Origin: CAMBRQ01 sp945870325
GTDB lineage: Bacteria; Bacillota; Clostridia; Lachnospirales; Lachnospiraceae
DNA: 64,000 nucleotides
NCBI RefSeq assembly: GCF_050313795.1
Contig: NZ_JBNPMC010000001.1
Coordinates: 248,001-312,000, forward strand
Direction of reading: 5' to 3'
In this document: one piece after another, positions 27,099-37,471 of the stretch
Numbering within the stretch: the first letter of the stretch is position 1
Layout of the letters: every line of letters begins with the position of its first letter
Translations under genes and position numbers: made by a program
Notes under the pieces: generated by a model
What the model was told of the DNA's origin: nothing
Databases searched by the model: none
The model's input: the letters and a program-made list of their open reading frames with translations, nothing else

Positions 27099-27776
27099 TT
27101 AATTATTCTTCATACGGATCACATCGATCACCGCTTCTACCTGATTATCAATGTGCTTACACACAATCTCAGTTGCCTTCTCTTTTTCTTTTCTCTCAAT
27201 ATGACGGATAATCTCTTCATGCTCCGCGACCAGCTGCGGATATGCTTCTGGATTCTTAAGATATTCCACACGGTAACGGTACATCTGCTCTCCCAGATTA
27301 TTCAGAAGCTGAATCAATCTCTGATTATCGGTTGCTTTATAGATAATATCGTGGAAATGCACGTCTGCTTCCGCAATCTCTGTAACATCACTGCTTTCCA
27401 ATATCCTCTTGAATTCTTCTGCTGCTTCCTCCAGTTCCCGGATCTGTTCTTTGGTAATCTTATCACAGGTAAGCTGAACGGCAAGTTCTTCTAAGGCTTT
27501 GCGAACCTCCAGAACATCCCTCATGCTTTTCTCTGTGATGTCTGCAACCTCTGCTCCCTTTCTTGGAATCATCAGCACCAGACCTTCCAGTTCCAGTTTT
27601 CGGATTGCTTCTCTGATTGGAGTCCGGCTGACTCCAAGTTTGTTCGCCAACTGAATCTCCATCAGTCTCTCTCCCGGCTTTAACTCGCCTCTTAAGATTG
27701 CCTGGCGAAGCGTATTGAACACCACATCTCTAAGCGGCAGATATTCATTCATATTGACTTTAAAATTCGGTTCCAT
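27099..27776 (-). CDS. GntR-family regulator, FadR subfamily (FCD domain)
   Basis: A 225-residue protein with a winged helix (LRQAILRGELKPGERLMEIQLANKLGVSRTPIREAI spans about residues 16-51) and an all-helical FCD domain whose HFHDIIYKAT and VAEHEEIIRHI histidines bind metal or a carboxylate ligand. It starts 3 nt after ispE ends, so it is in that transcript. Target genes are not evident from position. Confidence 0.92.
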   Translation of the reverse strand: MEPNFKVNMNEYLPLRDVVFNTLRQAILRGELKPGERLMEIQLANKLGVSRTPIREAIRKLELEGLVLMIPRKGAEVADITEKSMRDVLEVRKALEELAVQLTCDKITKEQIRELEEAAEEFKRILESSDVTEIAEADVHFHDIIYKATDNQRLIQLLNNLGEQMYRYRVEYLKNPEAYPQLVAEHEEIIRHIERKEKEKATEIVCKHIDNQVEAVIDVIRMKNN

Positions 27777-27779
27777 CTT

Positions 27780-28655
27780 TTATTTCCTCCTTGCATTATG
27801 TACGCTGGTTACGTACGCCTGCTTTGCTAATCGTAATTCCTTTATCTTTTGTGCTGCATGTTTCGCCTTCTGCTTATCATCATAGAGACCGAATACTGTA
27901 GGACCGCTGCCGCTCATCATTGCATTCAGGGCACCCTCCTTCTTCATCACCATCTTAATCTCCTCGATGATCGGATATTCTTCTATGGTTACCTTCTCCA
28001 GCACATTACCCATACACGATGCAATCTGTTCCAGATTCTCTTCCTCAAGCCCTGCGAGGATTCCATCAATGTCCGGATGATCTGTGATCTCGTGAGAATC
28101 CAGTTTCTCATACACAAGCTTCGTAGATACACTGATTGGCGGTTTGGCAATCAGCACGCAGCACTTCGGCATCGCCGGAAGCGGTGTCAGAATCTCGCCG
28201 ATTCCTTCTGCCAACACCGTTCCTCTCATGATGCAATAAGGCACATCCGCTCCCAGTGCCACTCCACGCTTCATCAATTCCTCCTGGGATAGTCCCAGGG
28301 AAAACATACGATTGATTCCGAACAGGACTGCTGCCGCATTCGAACTGCCCCCAGCCATTCCTGCCGCAACCGGAATATGTTTATCCAACGTAATCTTCAC
28401 GCCTTCCTTAATCTGAAACTCCTCCATCAGCAGACTTGCCGCCTTATATGCGAGGTTATTCTCATTCACAGGAAGATAGAAGAGGTTGGTAAACAGACGG
28501 ATTCCCGGCTGCTTCGTCTTCTCAATCCGTATCTGATCGTAGAGATAGACCGTCTGCATTACCATGCGTACATCATGATAGCCATTCTCTCTTCTTCCTA
28601 ACACATCCAACCCCAGATTGATCTTTCCCAGTGCTTTTAATTCTAATTTATCCAT
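27780..28655 (-). CDS. ispE: 4-diphosphocytidyl-2-C-methyl-D-erythritol kinase
   Basis: A 291-residue GHMP kinase of the non-mevalonate isoprenoid pathway. KALGKINLGLDVLGRRENGYH is the N-terminal substrate motif, PVAAGMAGGSSNAAAVL the ATP-binding loop and MMSGSGPTVFGLY the third GHMP motif. It forms a small operon with the downstream GntR gene. Confidence 0.96.
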   Translation of the reverse strand: MDKLELKALGKINLGLDVLGRRENGYHDVRMVMQTVYLYDQIRIEKTKQPGIRLFTNLFYLPVNENNLAYKAASLLMEEFQIKEGVKITLDKHIPVAAGMAGGSSNAAAVLFGINRMFSLGLSQEELMKRGVALGADVPYCIMRGTVLAEGIGEILTPLPAMPKCCVLIAKPPISVSTKLVYEKLDSHEITDHPDIDGILAGLEEENLEQIASCMGNVLEKVTIEEYPIIEEIKMVMKKEGALNAMMSGSGPTVFGLYDDKQKAKHAAQKIKELRLAKQAYVTSVHNARRK

Positions 28656-28728
28656 ATGTGCGCTCCTTGTAATATGCCTTATGCTCTATATCCTGCACTT
28701 TACATTCTGTATCTTGTATACAGTGTAC

Positions 28729-30288
28729 TTATAGTATACTCATATTTTCTTTAAAAATCAATATCCTATCGCCAGATTTTATCTCATCCGTGTCAAGTTC
28801 ATTTACCTCTTTGATCCCTTCTACCGTTGTATGATATCTTTTCGCCAGATCCCACAGAACATCCCCATCCCGCACAATATATCCTGTGATTCCGGGACGT
28901 TTCTCCATCTCCTCCATGTCAATCGGCTGGAAATCAATCTCTCCGATATTCTTAAGTCGTACAGGTTTTTTCAAGAAACTATGGAACGCCAGCACCGCCT
29001 TGATCTCTATTTTGTCTGTTCCAAGCAGACCGATCGAGAGCTGCTCCACGGCATAGGTCAATCCATAAGTCATATCCTCCGATGTCTCATTGCTTTCCAA
29101 CAGGTATGAGAACGGAATCATTCCCTGCCAGGTATCAAACGGAATCTCATCATCCGCTTTCACATACAGAAAACTGATATGCAGCACCCCTTCTATCTGG
29201 ATTCCGCCCTCTGCCACCTCAGTGTGCTCGATCTGAATTCTTGCACTGTTATGGCAAATCTGCAGAATGTCATCCTTAATCTCAGGCAATGACAACTGCT
29301 CGGTCACCTTGCATTTGGAATGATTCTGCATCAGAAGCTGTTCCATCATTTCTTCTGAGAGTTTCGGCGTACACGTCTGCTTCAGAGAGTAGACATCCGC
29401 AAGCACATCCAGGCGTTCTTCTTCATATACGATCAAACGCACCTCCAGAGTTGCTTCCACTCCAATCAGACGCATCTCACCATCTTCGTCCATCCTCACA
29501 TCAATATTCACATCTGCAAGTTCCGGATAGATCTGATGATACATATTATCCTGCGCTCCATAACATTCTATTCGTCCCTCATAGGGAATTGTCTGTTCAA
29601 TCCAGTCCGTCTTCCCATCCAGCGATTCATAGAAACAGAACAACAGCAACTCTCCCTGCAGTTTTAGTTCATCCGCCTCAAGTCTGGTATCCAGTTTTCT
29701 GCTGGTCACTTCCGTCCAAAGCAGCGTCCCTATATTCTCCTTCGTTCCTCCGATCGATACTTCTTCTTTAATCCGGTAAGTATCCTTCTTCGTCGCAAAT
29801 ACTTTCAAAAGTTCTTTGTTCTCGAATCTCTTATACAACGAGATATCTCCGTCAACATCCACCGTAATCTCTGCCTCCCGCTTTCCTTCGGAACAGATGG
29901 CAAGTTCCGCCAACGTCTTAATATTCAATTTTCTGGAATGAATTGCTGTCACCGTCAGATCCACACTGGAAGACTGGATGAAAAGATTCCCCACCGGTTC
30001 TTCCTCCAGATAGACCATTTCCTCAAAAGGAATCCGCCCCTCCAGACTTGAAAGACGTGCCTCTCCCTCATCCGTCACATACAACACCTTAAAATTCAGT
30101 TTTCCCGCAACCCTTATGTAATTCTCCACAACTTTCATGTCCTCTACAGACAGAGTGCCTTCTCCTAGAATCACTCTCTTCACATCGCTCTTGGCATCCG
30201 GTACATTATAATCATCATCTATATAGAACTGATCCGTAATCGTCTTCCCCGTCCTGTAAGTATGCATCTGTTTTGTTACATATTCCAT
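28729..30288 (-). CDS. sipL: SipL-like spore-coat morphogenetic protein (SPOCS/DUF3794 plus LysM)
   Basis: A 519-residue protein with repeated SPOCS (DUF3794) domains and a C-terminal LysM motif (GYIVRDGDVLWDLAKRY, about residues 470-515). This architecture matches clostridial SipL, which binds the coat ATPase SpoIVA during spore assembly. Its own transcript begins near 30310. The other window gene for sporulation, spoIIR, is nearby. Confidence 0.88.
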   Translation of the reverse strand: MEYVTKQMHTYRTGKTITDQFYIDDDYNVPDAKSDVKRVILGEGTLSVEDMKVVENYIRVAGKLNFKVLYVTDEGEARLSSLEGRIPFEEMVYLEEEPVGNLFIQSSSVDLTVTAIHSRKLNIKTLAELAICSEGKREAEITVDVDGDISLYKRFENKELLKVFATKKDTYRIKEEVSIGGTKENIGTLLWTEVTSRKLDTRLEADELKLQGELLLFCFYESLDGKTDWIEQTIPYEGRIECYGAQDNMYHQIYPELADVNIDVRMDEDGEMRLIGVEATLEVRLIVYEEERLDVLADVYSLKQTCTPKLSEEMMEQLLMQNHSKCKVTEQLSLPEIKDDILQICHNSARIQIEHTEVAEGGIQIEGVLHISFLYVKADDEIPFDTWQGMIPFSYLLESNETSEDMTYGLTYAVEQLSIGLLGTDKIEIKAVLAFHSFLKKPVRLKNIGEIDFQPIDMEEMEKRPGITGYIVRDGDVLWDLAKRYHTTVEGIKEVNELDTDEIKSGDRILIFKENMSIL

Positions 30289-30378
30289 CTTCTTGAACCT
30301 CCTATATTATCACCGTCAGATCTCAAACATCGCCTGAACAATTCATATGCCTCTCGCTTCATATGATCTTACAATCCA

Positions 30379-30819
30379 TCAATCATACACCACCGGTTTA
30401 TCCACATATTCCATCTTGATCACCACATAAGGATACGTCTCCCTGTCAAGAATCTTCTCCTCCTTCCCCGGTCCCAGAAGCCTGGTCTTAACCCGGACAC
30501 TATCCTTGGTCTCATAACACTCCGTGGCTTCAACGCTGTACCCCGTAGTCTCCCGGCATCCATACCCTCTCGCCACATACAGATACCCGTCATCCCCATA
30601 ACTTAACTTCATCTCCTCCTCTTTGGCCTCCTCAATCTCCCCCAGCAGTTCCTCCGGCACATCCTCCCGGTCCACCACCGTAAACTCCACGTCTCTCACC
30701 TTCTCCGCCTCCACCTTCTCCACCGAACACCCAGCCACCCCCAGACAACTCACCACAATCGCCATCCCTCCCAGCAGCTTCATCCTGCAAAAAACCTTCT
30801 TAAACCCACGTTTTGCCAT
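30379..30819 (-). CDS. PrcB-like domain lipoprotein
   Basis: A protein of about 146 residues with a lipoprotein signal (MAIVVSCLGVAGCS; lipobox VAGC). The C-terminal domain YLYVARGYGCRETTGYSVE, ending in YPYVVIKMEYVDK, resembles the PrcB C-terminal fold. The role is unknown. I chose MAKRG because GGAGG is about 10 nt upstream; a GTG 12 nt earlier is too close to that site. Confidence 0.7.
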   Translation of the reverse strand: MAKRGFKKVFCRMKLLGGMAIVVSCLGVAGCSVEKVEAEKVRDVEFTVVDREDVPEELLGEIEEAKEEEMKLSYGDDGYLYVARGYGCRETTGYSVEATECYETKDSVRVKTRLLGPGKEEKILDRETYPYVVIKMEYVDKPVVYD

Positions 30820-31045
30820 ACGACCTGACACCTCCTAAATTAACAGCATCCATCCTTTAACATCCCCCTCAGCCTCACTTTTTCATCCTCACTCCACCAA
30901 CCGCTGTTTTTTTCCACTGCCTCCCCCTGTCACATAAAAAACACACCTCTTCCCCTAATATCATACACACCGACTCTAGGAAAAATTCCAATTTTGTAGT
31001 ATAATGGTTTTTATATTATGGAAAATAATGTGAAGGAGAATTATT
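30820..31045 (+). promoter_or_regulatory. Promoter region of malQ run
   Basis: This 226-nt gap separates divergent genes. A TATAAT lies at 31000-31005, 40 nt before the malQ start, but its -35 region is poor, so activation may be needed. AAGGAGAAT precedes malQ. No riboswitch-like structure was recognised. Confidence 0.45.
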
Positions 31046-32551
31046 ATGAACAACCAAAGACTTTCGGGTATCCTGCTCCACCCAACGTCCCTTCCTTCCC
31101 CATATGGAATCGGAGACCTGGGCGAAGCAGCATACGAATTTGTAGATTTTCTTACGGAGGCAGGACAGCATCTATGGCAGATTCTCCCATTGACACACAC
31201 TGGATACGGAGATTCTCCTTATCAGAGTTTCTCTGCCTTTGCCGGACAGCCTCTTTTGATCAGCCTTTCCCATCTGAAAGAACTGGAACTGATCGACGCT
31301 TCCGTCCTGGCTGATTGCCCTGTCTCGGGCCCAGAGCATATCGATTACGGAAGCATTATCCCATGGAAGCAGAACATATTTAAAACTGCCTATTCACGTT
31401 TCGCTGCTCCGGATTATCACAATGAACCACTGGCACGCGCCTTCTGTCAGTTTATCGAAGAGGAGCGTTACTGGCTGAATGATTATGCATTATTCATGGC
31501 ATGCAAAGATGCCAATAACGGTGCGAGCTGGCTGGAGTGGGACGATGAATACCGCCTCCCTACAGAAGAATTCAAGGCGCACCTTCGAGATACTATGTCA
31601 TATGAGATCGGCTTCTATCAGTTCCTGCAGTTTATCTTCTTCGATGAATGGCTGCAGTTAAAATCTTATGCCAATAAGCACGGAGTTCAGATTATTGGGG
31701 ACATTCCGATCTTCGTATCAATGGACAGCGCTGATGTATGGGCGAACCAGCACCTGTTCCAGTTGGATTCCAAAGGCTATCCGTTAAAAGTTGCAGGCGT
31801 GCCGCCGGATTATTTCTCAGCAACCGGACAGTTATGGGGCAATCCGCTGTATGCGTGGGATGCCCATATGCAGGAAGGCTTCGCGTGGTGGATTTCACGT
31901 ATCCGCCATCAGTTAAGTTCACTGGATATCCTTAGAATTGATCATTTCCGCGGCTTCGAGGCTTACTGGTCTATCCCTTACGGCGAAGAGACCGCGATCA
32001 ATGGCGAATGGGTGAAAGCACCTGGCTATGAATTATTCCAGGCAATTCAGAATGCGTTGGGTGATGATCTTCCGATCATTGCGGAGGATCTAGGTATTAT
32101 TACGGCTGAAGTGGATGCGCTCCGCGAAGCATTCCATTTCCCAGGGATGAAGGTATTGCAGTTCGCATTCGACTCCACAGGAGAAGGCTCATACCTTCCG
32201 CACCAGTTCACGAATCCTGACTGCGTATGCTACACAGGAACCCATGACAATGACACTACGCTTGGCTGGTACATGACGCTGAATCCAGAATGCCAGGATA
32301 AAGTATGCCGCTATACACATTGCACGGATGTTGCGTACATTAGCCACGACCTGATCGGCACCGCACTTGGAAGTATTGCACGTTATGCCATCTTCCCGAT
32401 GCAGGATGTGCTTGGATACGGTTCCTCTGCACGTATGAATACGCCGGGCGTTGCGGCCGGCAACTGGAGCTGGCGTTATAAAGAAGGTGTACTCACACCG
32501 GAACTTGCCAAAAAACTAAAAGATATGTCCAGATTATATGGAAGATATTAG
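31046..32551 (+). CDS. malQ: 4-alpha-glucanotransferase (amylomaltase)
   Basis: A 501-residue GH77 enzyme that transfers alpha-1,4-glucan chains during maltodextrin or glycogen use. RLSGILLHPTSLPSPYGIGDLG is the family N-terminus, DILRIDHFRGFEAYW carries the catalytic nucleophile Asp, IIAEDLGIIT the acid/base Glu and CYTGTHDNDTT the third acidic residue. It is the first gene of a plus-strand run, 18 nt before plsC. Confidence 0.96.
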   Translation: MNNQRLSGILLHPTSLPSPYGIGDLGEAAYEFVDFLTEAGQHLWQILPLTHTGYGDSPYQSFSAFAGQPLLISLSHLKELELIDASVLADCPVSGPEHIDYGSIIPWKQNIFKTAYSRFAAPDYHNEPLARAFCQFIEEERYWLNDYALFMACKDANNGASWLEWDDEYRLPTEEFKAHLRDTMSYEIGFYQFLQFIFFDEWLQLKSYANKHGVQIIGDIPIFVSMDSADVWANQHLFQLDSKGYPLKVAGVPPDYFSATGQLWGNPLYAWDAHMQEGFAWWISRIRHQLSSLDILRIDHFRGFEAYWSIPYGEETAINGEWVKAPGYELFQAIQNALGDDLPIIAEDLGIITAEVDALREAFHFPGMKVLQFAFDSTGEGSYLPHQFTNPDCVCYTGTHDNDTTLGWYMTLNPECQDKVCRYTHCTDVAYISHDLIGTALGSIARYAIFPMQDVLGYGSSARMNTPGVAAGNWSWRYKEGVLTPELAKKLKDMSRLYGRY

Positions 32552-32569
32552 ACAGGAGGAACCATACCG

Positions 32570-33304
32570 ATGATAAGAATTATATTCGTAGCATTATTTT
32601 TATTCCTTTTCCTGCTGCTTGGAATTCCGGTACTCGGAATTGAATGGATCATCGGCAGGTTCAACAAAGAAGCCAGTGATTATCAGAGCCTTCGCATCGT
32701 TCAGTGGGCATTCAAGGTGATTCTTAAGATTGCCGGCGTAGAAGTAACTGTAATCGGAGAAGAGAATGTACCAGACGAGCCAGTGCTTTTTATCGGGAAT
32801 CACAGAAGTTATTTTGACATCCTGCTGACCTATTCACGATGCAAGCACCTGACCGGATATGTTGCCAAGAAAGAGATGCTGCGTTACCCGCTTCTTCGTG
32901 ACTGGATGAAACGGCTCTATTGTCTCTTCCTTGATCGTGACAATCCGAAAGAGGGATTGAAGACGATTCTTCAAGCGATTGATTATGTGAAGAATGGCAT
33001 ATCCATCTGTATCTTTCCGGAAGGAACCCGCAACGATGGCGAAGAACTCAGTTTGCTGCCATTCCACAATGGCTCATTTAAAATTGCGGAGAAATCAGGA
33101 TGTGCGATTGTGCCTATGTCCATGAACAATACCATCGATATCTTCGAAGGTCATCTGCCACGGATCAAAAAGACTCATGTAGTATTGGAGTACGGGAAAC
33201 CAATCTATATGAAAGATCTTGACAAAGAGACAAAGAAACATATCGGAGAATACTGTCAGAACATTATTCGGGAAACCATTCATAAGAACCAGGCGCTTGT
33301 ATAA
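32570..33304 (+). CDS. plsC: 1-acyl-sn-glycerol-3-phosphate acyltransferase
   Basis: A 244-residue membrane-associated enzyme that makes phosphatidic acid. An N-terminal hydrophobic segment is followed by the catalytic NHRSYFD (HX4D) and the acceptor-binding FPEGTRNDG. The gene is closely linked to malQ, though the pathways are unrelated. Confidence 0.92.
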   Translation: MIRIIFVALFLFLFLLLGIPVLGIEWIIGRFNKEASDYQSLRIVQWAFKVILKIAGVEVTVIGEENVPDEPVLFIGNHRSYFDILLTYSRCKHLTGYVAKKEMLRYPLLRDWMKRLYCLFLDRDNPKEGLKTILQAIDYVKNGISICIFPEGTRNDGEELSLLPFHNGSFKIAEKSGCAIVPMSMNNTIDIFEGHLPRIKKTHVVLEYGKPIYMKDLDKETKKHIGEYCQNIIRETIHKNQALV

Positions 33305-33423
33305 GCGCCTGTCTTACTTTTTCTTTTACATTTATCCGTTCTGGTGCTATAATAAAACAGAATTTACATTCATACTATTATGCAGTCATTTGTACTGCCA
33401 AATCAAAGGAGTAATAAAAAGAA

Positions 33424-34878
33424 ATGAACAGACAAGATCTAACTTTGCTGACAGACTTGTACGAACTTACCATGATGCAGGGCTATTATGCCAAAGGACA
33501 GAACGAAAAAGTTATCTTTGACGTATTCTTCCGGCAGAATCCTTGTAACAATGGCTACTCCGTCTGTGCCGGACTGGAACAGGTCATTGACTATATTAAG
33601 AATCTGAATTTTACTTATGATGATGTCGATTATCTGAGAGGTCTCGGAATATTCAGCGAAGATTTTCTTCATTATTTGAGCGGTTTTCATTTTAGCGGAG
33701 ATATCTACGCCATCCCGGAAGGAACGGTCGTATTTCCAAAAGAACCTCTGCTTAAGGTCATTGCACCGATTATGGAAGCCCAGCTCGTAGAGACAGCAAT
33801 CCTTAATATTGTCAACCACCAGTCTCTGATCGCTACCAAGGCATCCCGTGTCGTATTCGCTGCCGACGGGGACGGAATCATGGAATTCGGCTTAAGAAGA
33901 GCCCAGGGACCGGATGCCGGACTGTACGGTGCCAGAGCTGCCATCATTGGTGGCTGTGTCGGAACGTCGAACGTCCTGGCTGGCAAACTCTTCGATGTGC
34001 CTGTGATGGGAACCCATGCCCACAGTTGGATCATGAGTTTCAAGGATGAATATACCGCATTTAAATACTATGCGGAACTGTATCCTGATAACTGTACACT
34101 GCTGGTTGACACTTACGATACATTGAAGTCCGGAGTTCCGAATGCCATCCGTGTATTCCAGGAATTCAGAGATGCCGGAAAACCATTTAAGAAGTACGGA
34201 ATCCGCCTGGACAGCGGCGACCTTGCATATCTGTCCAAAGAAGCCCGTAAGATGCTGGACGGGGCCGGCTTCACCGATGCATCGATCTGCGCTTCCAATG
34301 ACCTGGACGAGCATCTTCTGCACGACCTTAAGATGCAGGGTGCAGCAATCGACTCCTGGGGTGTCGGCACGAATCTGATCACTTCCAAGGACAACCCGTC
34401 TTTCGGCGGCGTATATAAACTGGCTGCGATCCAGAACGAAGAAGGCGTATTCGTACCGAAGATTAAAATATCCGAAAATACAGAAAAAATCACAAATCCT
34501 GGTAACAAAACGATCTATCGGATCTATGATAAAACAACGGGCAAAGTAAAAGCCGACCTGATCTGTTTCGCAGGAGAGACATTTGATACCAGCGAGGATC
34601 TACTTCTGTTTGATCCAATCGAGACATGGAAGAAGACCAAACTTCCGGGCGGCTCTTATACGATGCGGGAGATTCTTGTCCCGATCTTCAAGAATGGAGA
34701 ATGCATCTATAAGTCACCTTCTGTGAGAGAGATCGCCGAATACTGCAAGCAGGAGAAGAAGACTCTGTGGGAGGAAACCAAACGACTCTTCTATCCTCAC
34801 CAGGTATACGTGGATCTGTCGCCAAAACTTTACGAAGTGAAGAAATCATTACTAGATCAAATGAGTATTACTGAATAA
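33424..34878 (+). CDS. pncB: Nicotinate phosphoribosyltransferase
   Basis: A 484-residue enzyme of NAD salvage converting nicotinate and PRPP to nicotinate mononucleotide. LTDLYELTMMQGY opens the family, EFGLRRAQGPDAG and IIGGCVGTSNVLAG lie in the active site, GTHAHSWIM carries the phosphorylated His, and GIRLDSGDLAYLS binds phosphate. GGAGTAATAAAAAG precedes the start. Confidence 0.95.
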   Translation: MNRQDLTLLTDLYELTMMQGYYAKGQNEKVIFDVFFRQNPCNNGYSVCAGLEQVIDYIKNLNFTYDDVDYLRGLGIFSEDFLHYLSGFHFSGDIYAIPEGTVVFPKEPLLKVIAPIMEAQLVETAILNIVNHQSLIATKASRVVFAADGDGIMEFGLRRAQGPDAGLYGARAAIIGGCVGTSNVLAGKLFDVPVMGTHAHSWIMSFKDEYTAFKYYAELYPDNCTLLVDTYDTLKSGVPNAIRVFQEFRDAGKPFKKYGIRLDSGDLAYLSKEARKMLDGAGFTDASICASNDLDEHLLHDLKMQGAAIDSWGVGTNLITSKDNPSFGGVYKLAAIQNEEGVFVPKIKISENTEKITNPGNKTIYRIYDKTTGKVKADLICFAGETFDTSEDLLLFDPIETWKKTKLPGGSYTMREILVPIFKNGECIYKSPSVREIAEYCKQEKKTLWEETKRLFYPHQVYVDLSPKLYEVKKSLLDQMSITE

Positions 34879-34894
34879 AAGGAGACTATATCAT

Positions 34895-35962
34895 ATGAAG
34901 ATTATTGTATTAGCAGGCGGACTCAGTCCTGAACGTGACGTATCATTGATCTCAGGTGCTGGGATCTGCAGAACCTTAAGAGAAAAGGGGCATCAGGCAT
35001 TCTTAATGGATGTCTTCTTCGGATTCCCTTATGATTCTGGTAAATTGGAAGAAGTCTTCGATCTGCCGGGTGCCGGTCTTGAAATTGCAGAAGGCATCAA
35101 GACAACTGCTCCGGACCTTGAAGCACTGAAAAAATCCCGTCCGGACCAGTCTGACTGTTACTTAGGACCGAATGTCATCGAACTGTGCCGCATGGCAGAC
35201 ATTACTTTCATGGGACTTCACGGTTCCGTAGGAGAGAACGGCAAATTACAGGCAACTTTCGATATCCTTGGCATCAAGTATACCGGACCGAATTCCCTGG
35301 GCTGTGCCGTATCTATGAATAAACTTGTGACCAAGCAGATCTTCAAATCTGCAGACGTTCCTACACCGCGCGGAACTTCCCTTACTCAGGAGACGAAGGA
35401 TACTCCTCTTAGCGAACTTGGCTATTACCTTCCTTTGATTGTAAAGCCTTGCTCCGGAGGCTCCAGTATCGGCGTATATATTGTCCACACAGAAGAAGAA
35501 TATACGAATGCAATTCATGAATCCTTCGATGTGAACCACGAGGACGAAGTTGTGATTGAGCCTTACATCAAAGGACGTGAATTCGCCTGCGGTATCCTGG
35601 CTGGCAAAGCCCTCCCTCTGGTTGAGATCATCCCGAAGGATGGCGTCTTCGATTATGAGAACAAATATCAGGACGGCGGCGCTCAGGAGATCTGCCCTCC
35701 GATATCCATAGACGAAGATACACAGAAAGCAATCCAGGCTGCCGGCGAGAAAGCATTCGAAGCACTTCGAATGGATGTTTACTCTCGTGCTGATTTCATC
35801 GTTGATGATGCCGATGGCAGATTCTACTGTCTTGAGATGAATGCACTGCCGGGAATGACACCGGCAAGTCTGATGCCTAAGGCTGCAAGAGCTGCCGGAA
35901 TTGAGTATGGCGACTTATGCGACAGGATTATTGAGGAATCCTACAAGGCACGCTATCGCTGA
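34895..35962 (+). CDS. ddl: D-alanine--D-alanine ligase
   Basis: A 355-residue ATP-grasp enzyme of peptidoglycan synthesis. GGLSPERDVSLISG is the N-terminal substrate loop, FMGLHGSVGENGKLQ the next, IVKPCSGGSSIGVYIV the ATP-grasp and CLEMNALPGMTPASLMPKAA the metal site. Placement before murF fits joint production of the UDP-MurNAc pentapeptide. The sequence around the stop has a 14-bp tandem repeat containing AACCCTTTACAG (35962-35987). Confidence 0.95.
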   Translation: MKIIVLAGGLSPERDVSLISGAGICRTLREKGHQAFLMDVFFGFPYDSGKLEEVFDLPGAGLEIAEGIKTTAPDLEALKKSRPDQSDCYLGPNVIELCRMADITFMGLHGSVGENGKLQATFDILGIKYTGPNSLGCAVSMNKLVTKQIFKSADVPTPRGTSLTQETKDTPLSELGYYLPLIVKPCSGGSSIGVYIVHTEEEYTNAIHESFDVNHEDEVVIEPYIKGREFACGILAGKALPLVEIIPKDGVFDYENKYQDGGAQEICPPISIDEDTQKAIQAAGEKAFEALRMDVYSRADFIVDDADGRFYCLEMNALPGMTPASLMPKAARAAGIEYGDLCDRIIEESYKARYR

Positions 35963-35991
35963 ACCCTTTACAGTAAACCCTTTACAGACAA

Positions 35992-36033
35992 CAGGCCAAA
36001 GATGTGAGAATACTTCTTTGGTCTGACATTTTT
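35992..36033 (+). terminator. Terminator between ddl and murF
   Basis: CAGGCCAAAGA (35992-36002) pairs with TCTTTGGTCTG (36015-36025, one G-T pair), followed by ACATTTTTATT. It may reduce read-through into murF. Confidence 0.7.
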
Positions 36034-36083
36034 ATTAAAAATAATATCGCAAAATACACGATTTCAAGGAGGAAAGCAGCATT

Positions 36084-37457
36084 ATGAAAAACCTCACTTT
36101 AGAAAATATTACAAAAGCCTGTAATGGCACCTATCGCGGGAACGATAGCCTTCTTGGTCAGGAAGTAAAAGGGGTTGTAATCGACAGCCGCAAGGTAAAG
36201 CCAGGATATCTCTTCGTTGCTATTGACGGTGCCAGATTCAACGCCCACAAATTCATCCCTGACACCATCGAAAAAGGCGCACTCTGCGTAGTATCCCACG
36301 AGGATCTTGGTGAGACTGACTATCCTTATATCCTGGTGGAATCTACCGGGCAGGCACTTCTCGATATTGCCAAACTCTACCGTGACTCCTTCGACATTAA
36401 GGTAGTCGGTATTACCGGAAGCGTTGGAAAGACGAGTACAAAAGAGATGATCGCTTCTGTTGTATCTCAGAAATATAACGTACATAAGACATTAGGCAAC
36501 TTCAATAATGAATGGGGACTTCCGATTACCATTTTCGAGATGAACGAAGAACATCAGGTAGCAATCCTGGAGATGGGTGTGAATCATTTTGGAGAGATGC
36601 GCCGCCTCTCTTCTGTATCAAGCCCGGATATCTGTGTCATTACAAATATCGGAGTTGCACATCTGGAGTTCTTCAAGACGAGAGAAGGAATCTATCAGGA
36701 GAAGACTCAGATGATCCAGGACATGAAAGATGGCGGAACCATCATTCTGAACGGAGATGATGATCTTCTGTCAAAGACAGGTCCTATCAAAGGCGTTACT
36801 CCTATCTTCTTCGGACTTGACGATAACAATCAATTCCGTGCCGACCGGATTGAACCCTTAGGCCTTCGCGGAACCGCCTGTACCATTCACCTGCCGGATG
36901 GCGCTTCTTTTGACTGCGTTGTTCCGCTGCCGGGTATCCATATGGTATCCAATGCACTTGCCGGAACGGCAGTCGGCTATACACTTGGGCTGACACCAGA
37001 TGAGATAAAAGCTGGTATCGAAGGGCTTCCTTCCATTCCAGGACGCAACAATATCATTAAGACTGCACGACTGATTATTCTGGATGACTGCTACAATGCG
37101 AATCCAATCTCCATGAAAGCATCCATTGATGTCCTGAATATGGCAATCGGCCGTAAAGTTGCTATCCTTGGCAACATGGGCGAACTTGGGAATAACGAGC
37201 AGGAACTTCACCGCGAAGTCGGCAAATACGCTGCCGAACAAGGTATTGATCTCGTATGCGGAATTGGCGGCCTTGCAAAAGACCTGATTGCAGGTGTGAC
37301 CGAAAGCAACTCCTCCACTCAGGGACTCTGGTTCGAGACAAAGGCTGATTTCCTCGCGGCTGCGGATGATATTATCCAAGATGGGGATAATGTTCTTGTA
37401 AAGGCTTCTCATGGCATGGAATTCCCAGAGATTGTAGATGCCTTGAAAAACATGTAA
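36084..37457 (+). CDS. murF: UDP-N-acetylmuramoyl-tripeptide--D-alanyl-D-alanine ligase
   Basis: A 457-residue Mur ligase adding D-Ala-D-Ala to the cell-wall precursor. VVGITGSVGKTSTKEMIA is the P-loop, TLGNFNNEWGLP and ILEMGVNHFGEMRRLSSV follow, and LDDCYNANPISMKAS is the C-terminal domain signature. It is preceded by GGAGG and followed after 14 nt by a HAD hydrolase. Confidence 0.96.
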   Translation: MKNLTLENITKACNGTYRGNDSLLGQEVKGVVIDSRKVKPGYLFVAIDGARFNAHKFIPDTIEKGALCVVSHEDLGETDYPYILVESTGQALLDIAKLYRDSFDIKVVGITGSVGKTSTKEMIASVVSQKYNVHKTLGNFNNEWGLPITIFEMNEEHQVAILEMGVNHFGEMRRLSSVSSPDICVITNIGVAHLEFFKTREGIYQEKTQMIQDMKDGGTIILNGDDDLLSKTGPIKGVTPIFFGLDDNNQFRADRIEPLGLRGTACTIHLPDGASFDCVVPLPGIHMVSNALAGTAVGYTLGLTPDEIKAGIEGLPSIPGRNNIIKTARLIILDDCYNANPISMKASIDVLNMAIGRKVAILGNMGELGNNEQELHREVGKYAAEQGIDLVCGIGGLAKDLIAGVTESNSSTQGLWFETKADFLAAADDIIQDGDNVLVKASHGMEFPEIVDALKNM

Positions 37458-37471
37458 TAGGAGTTATTGCT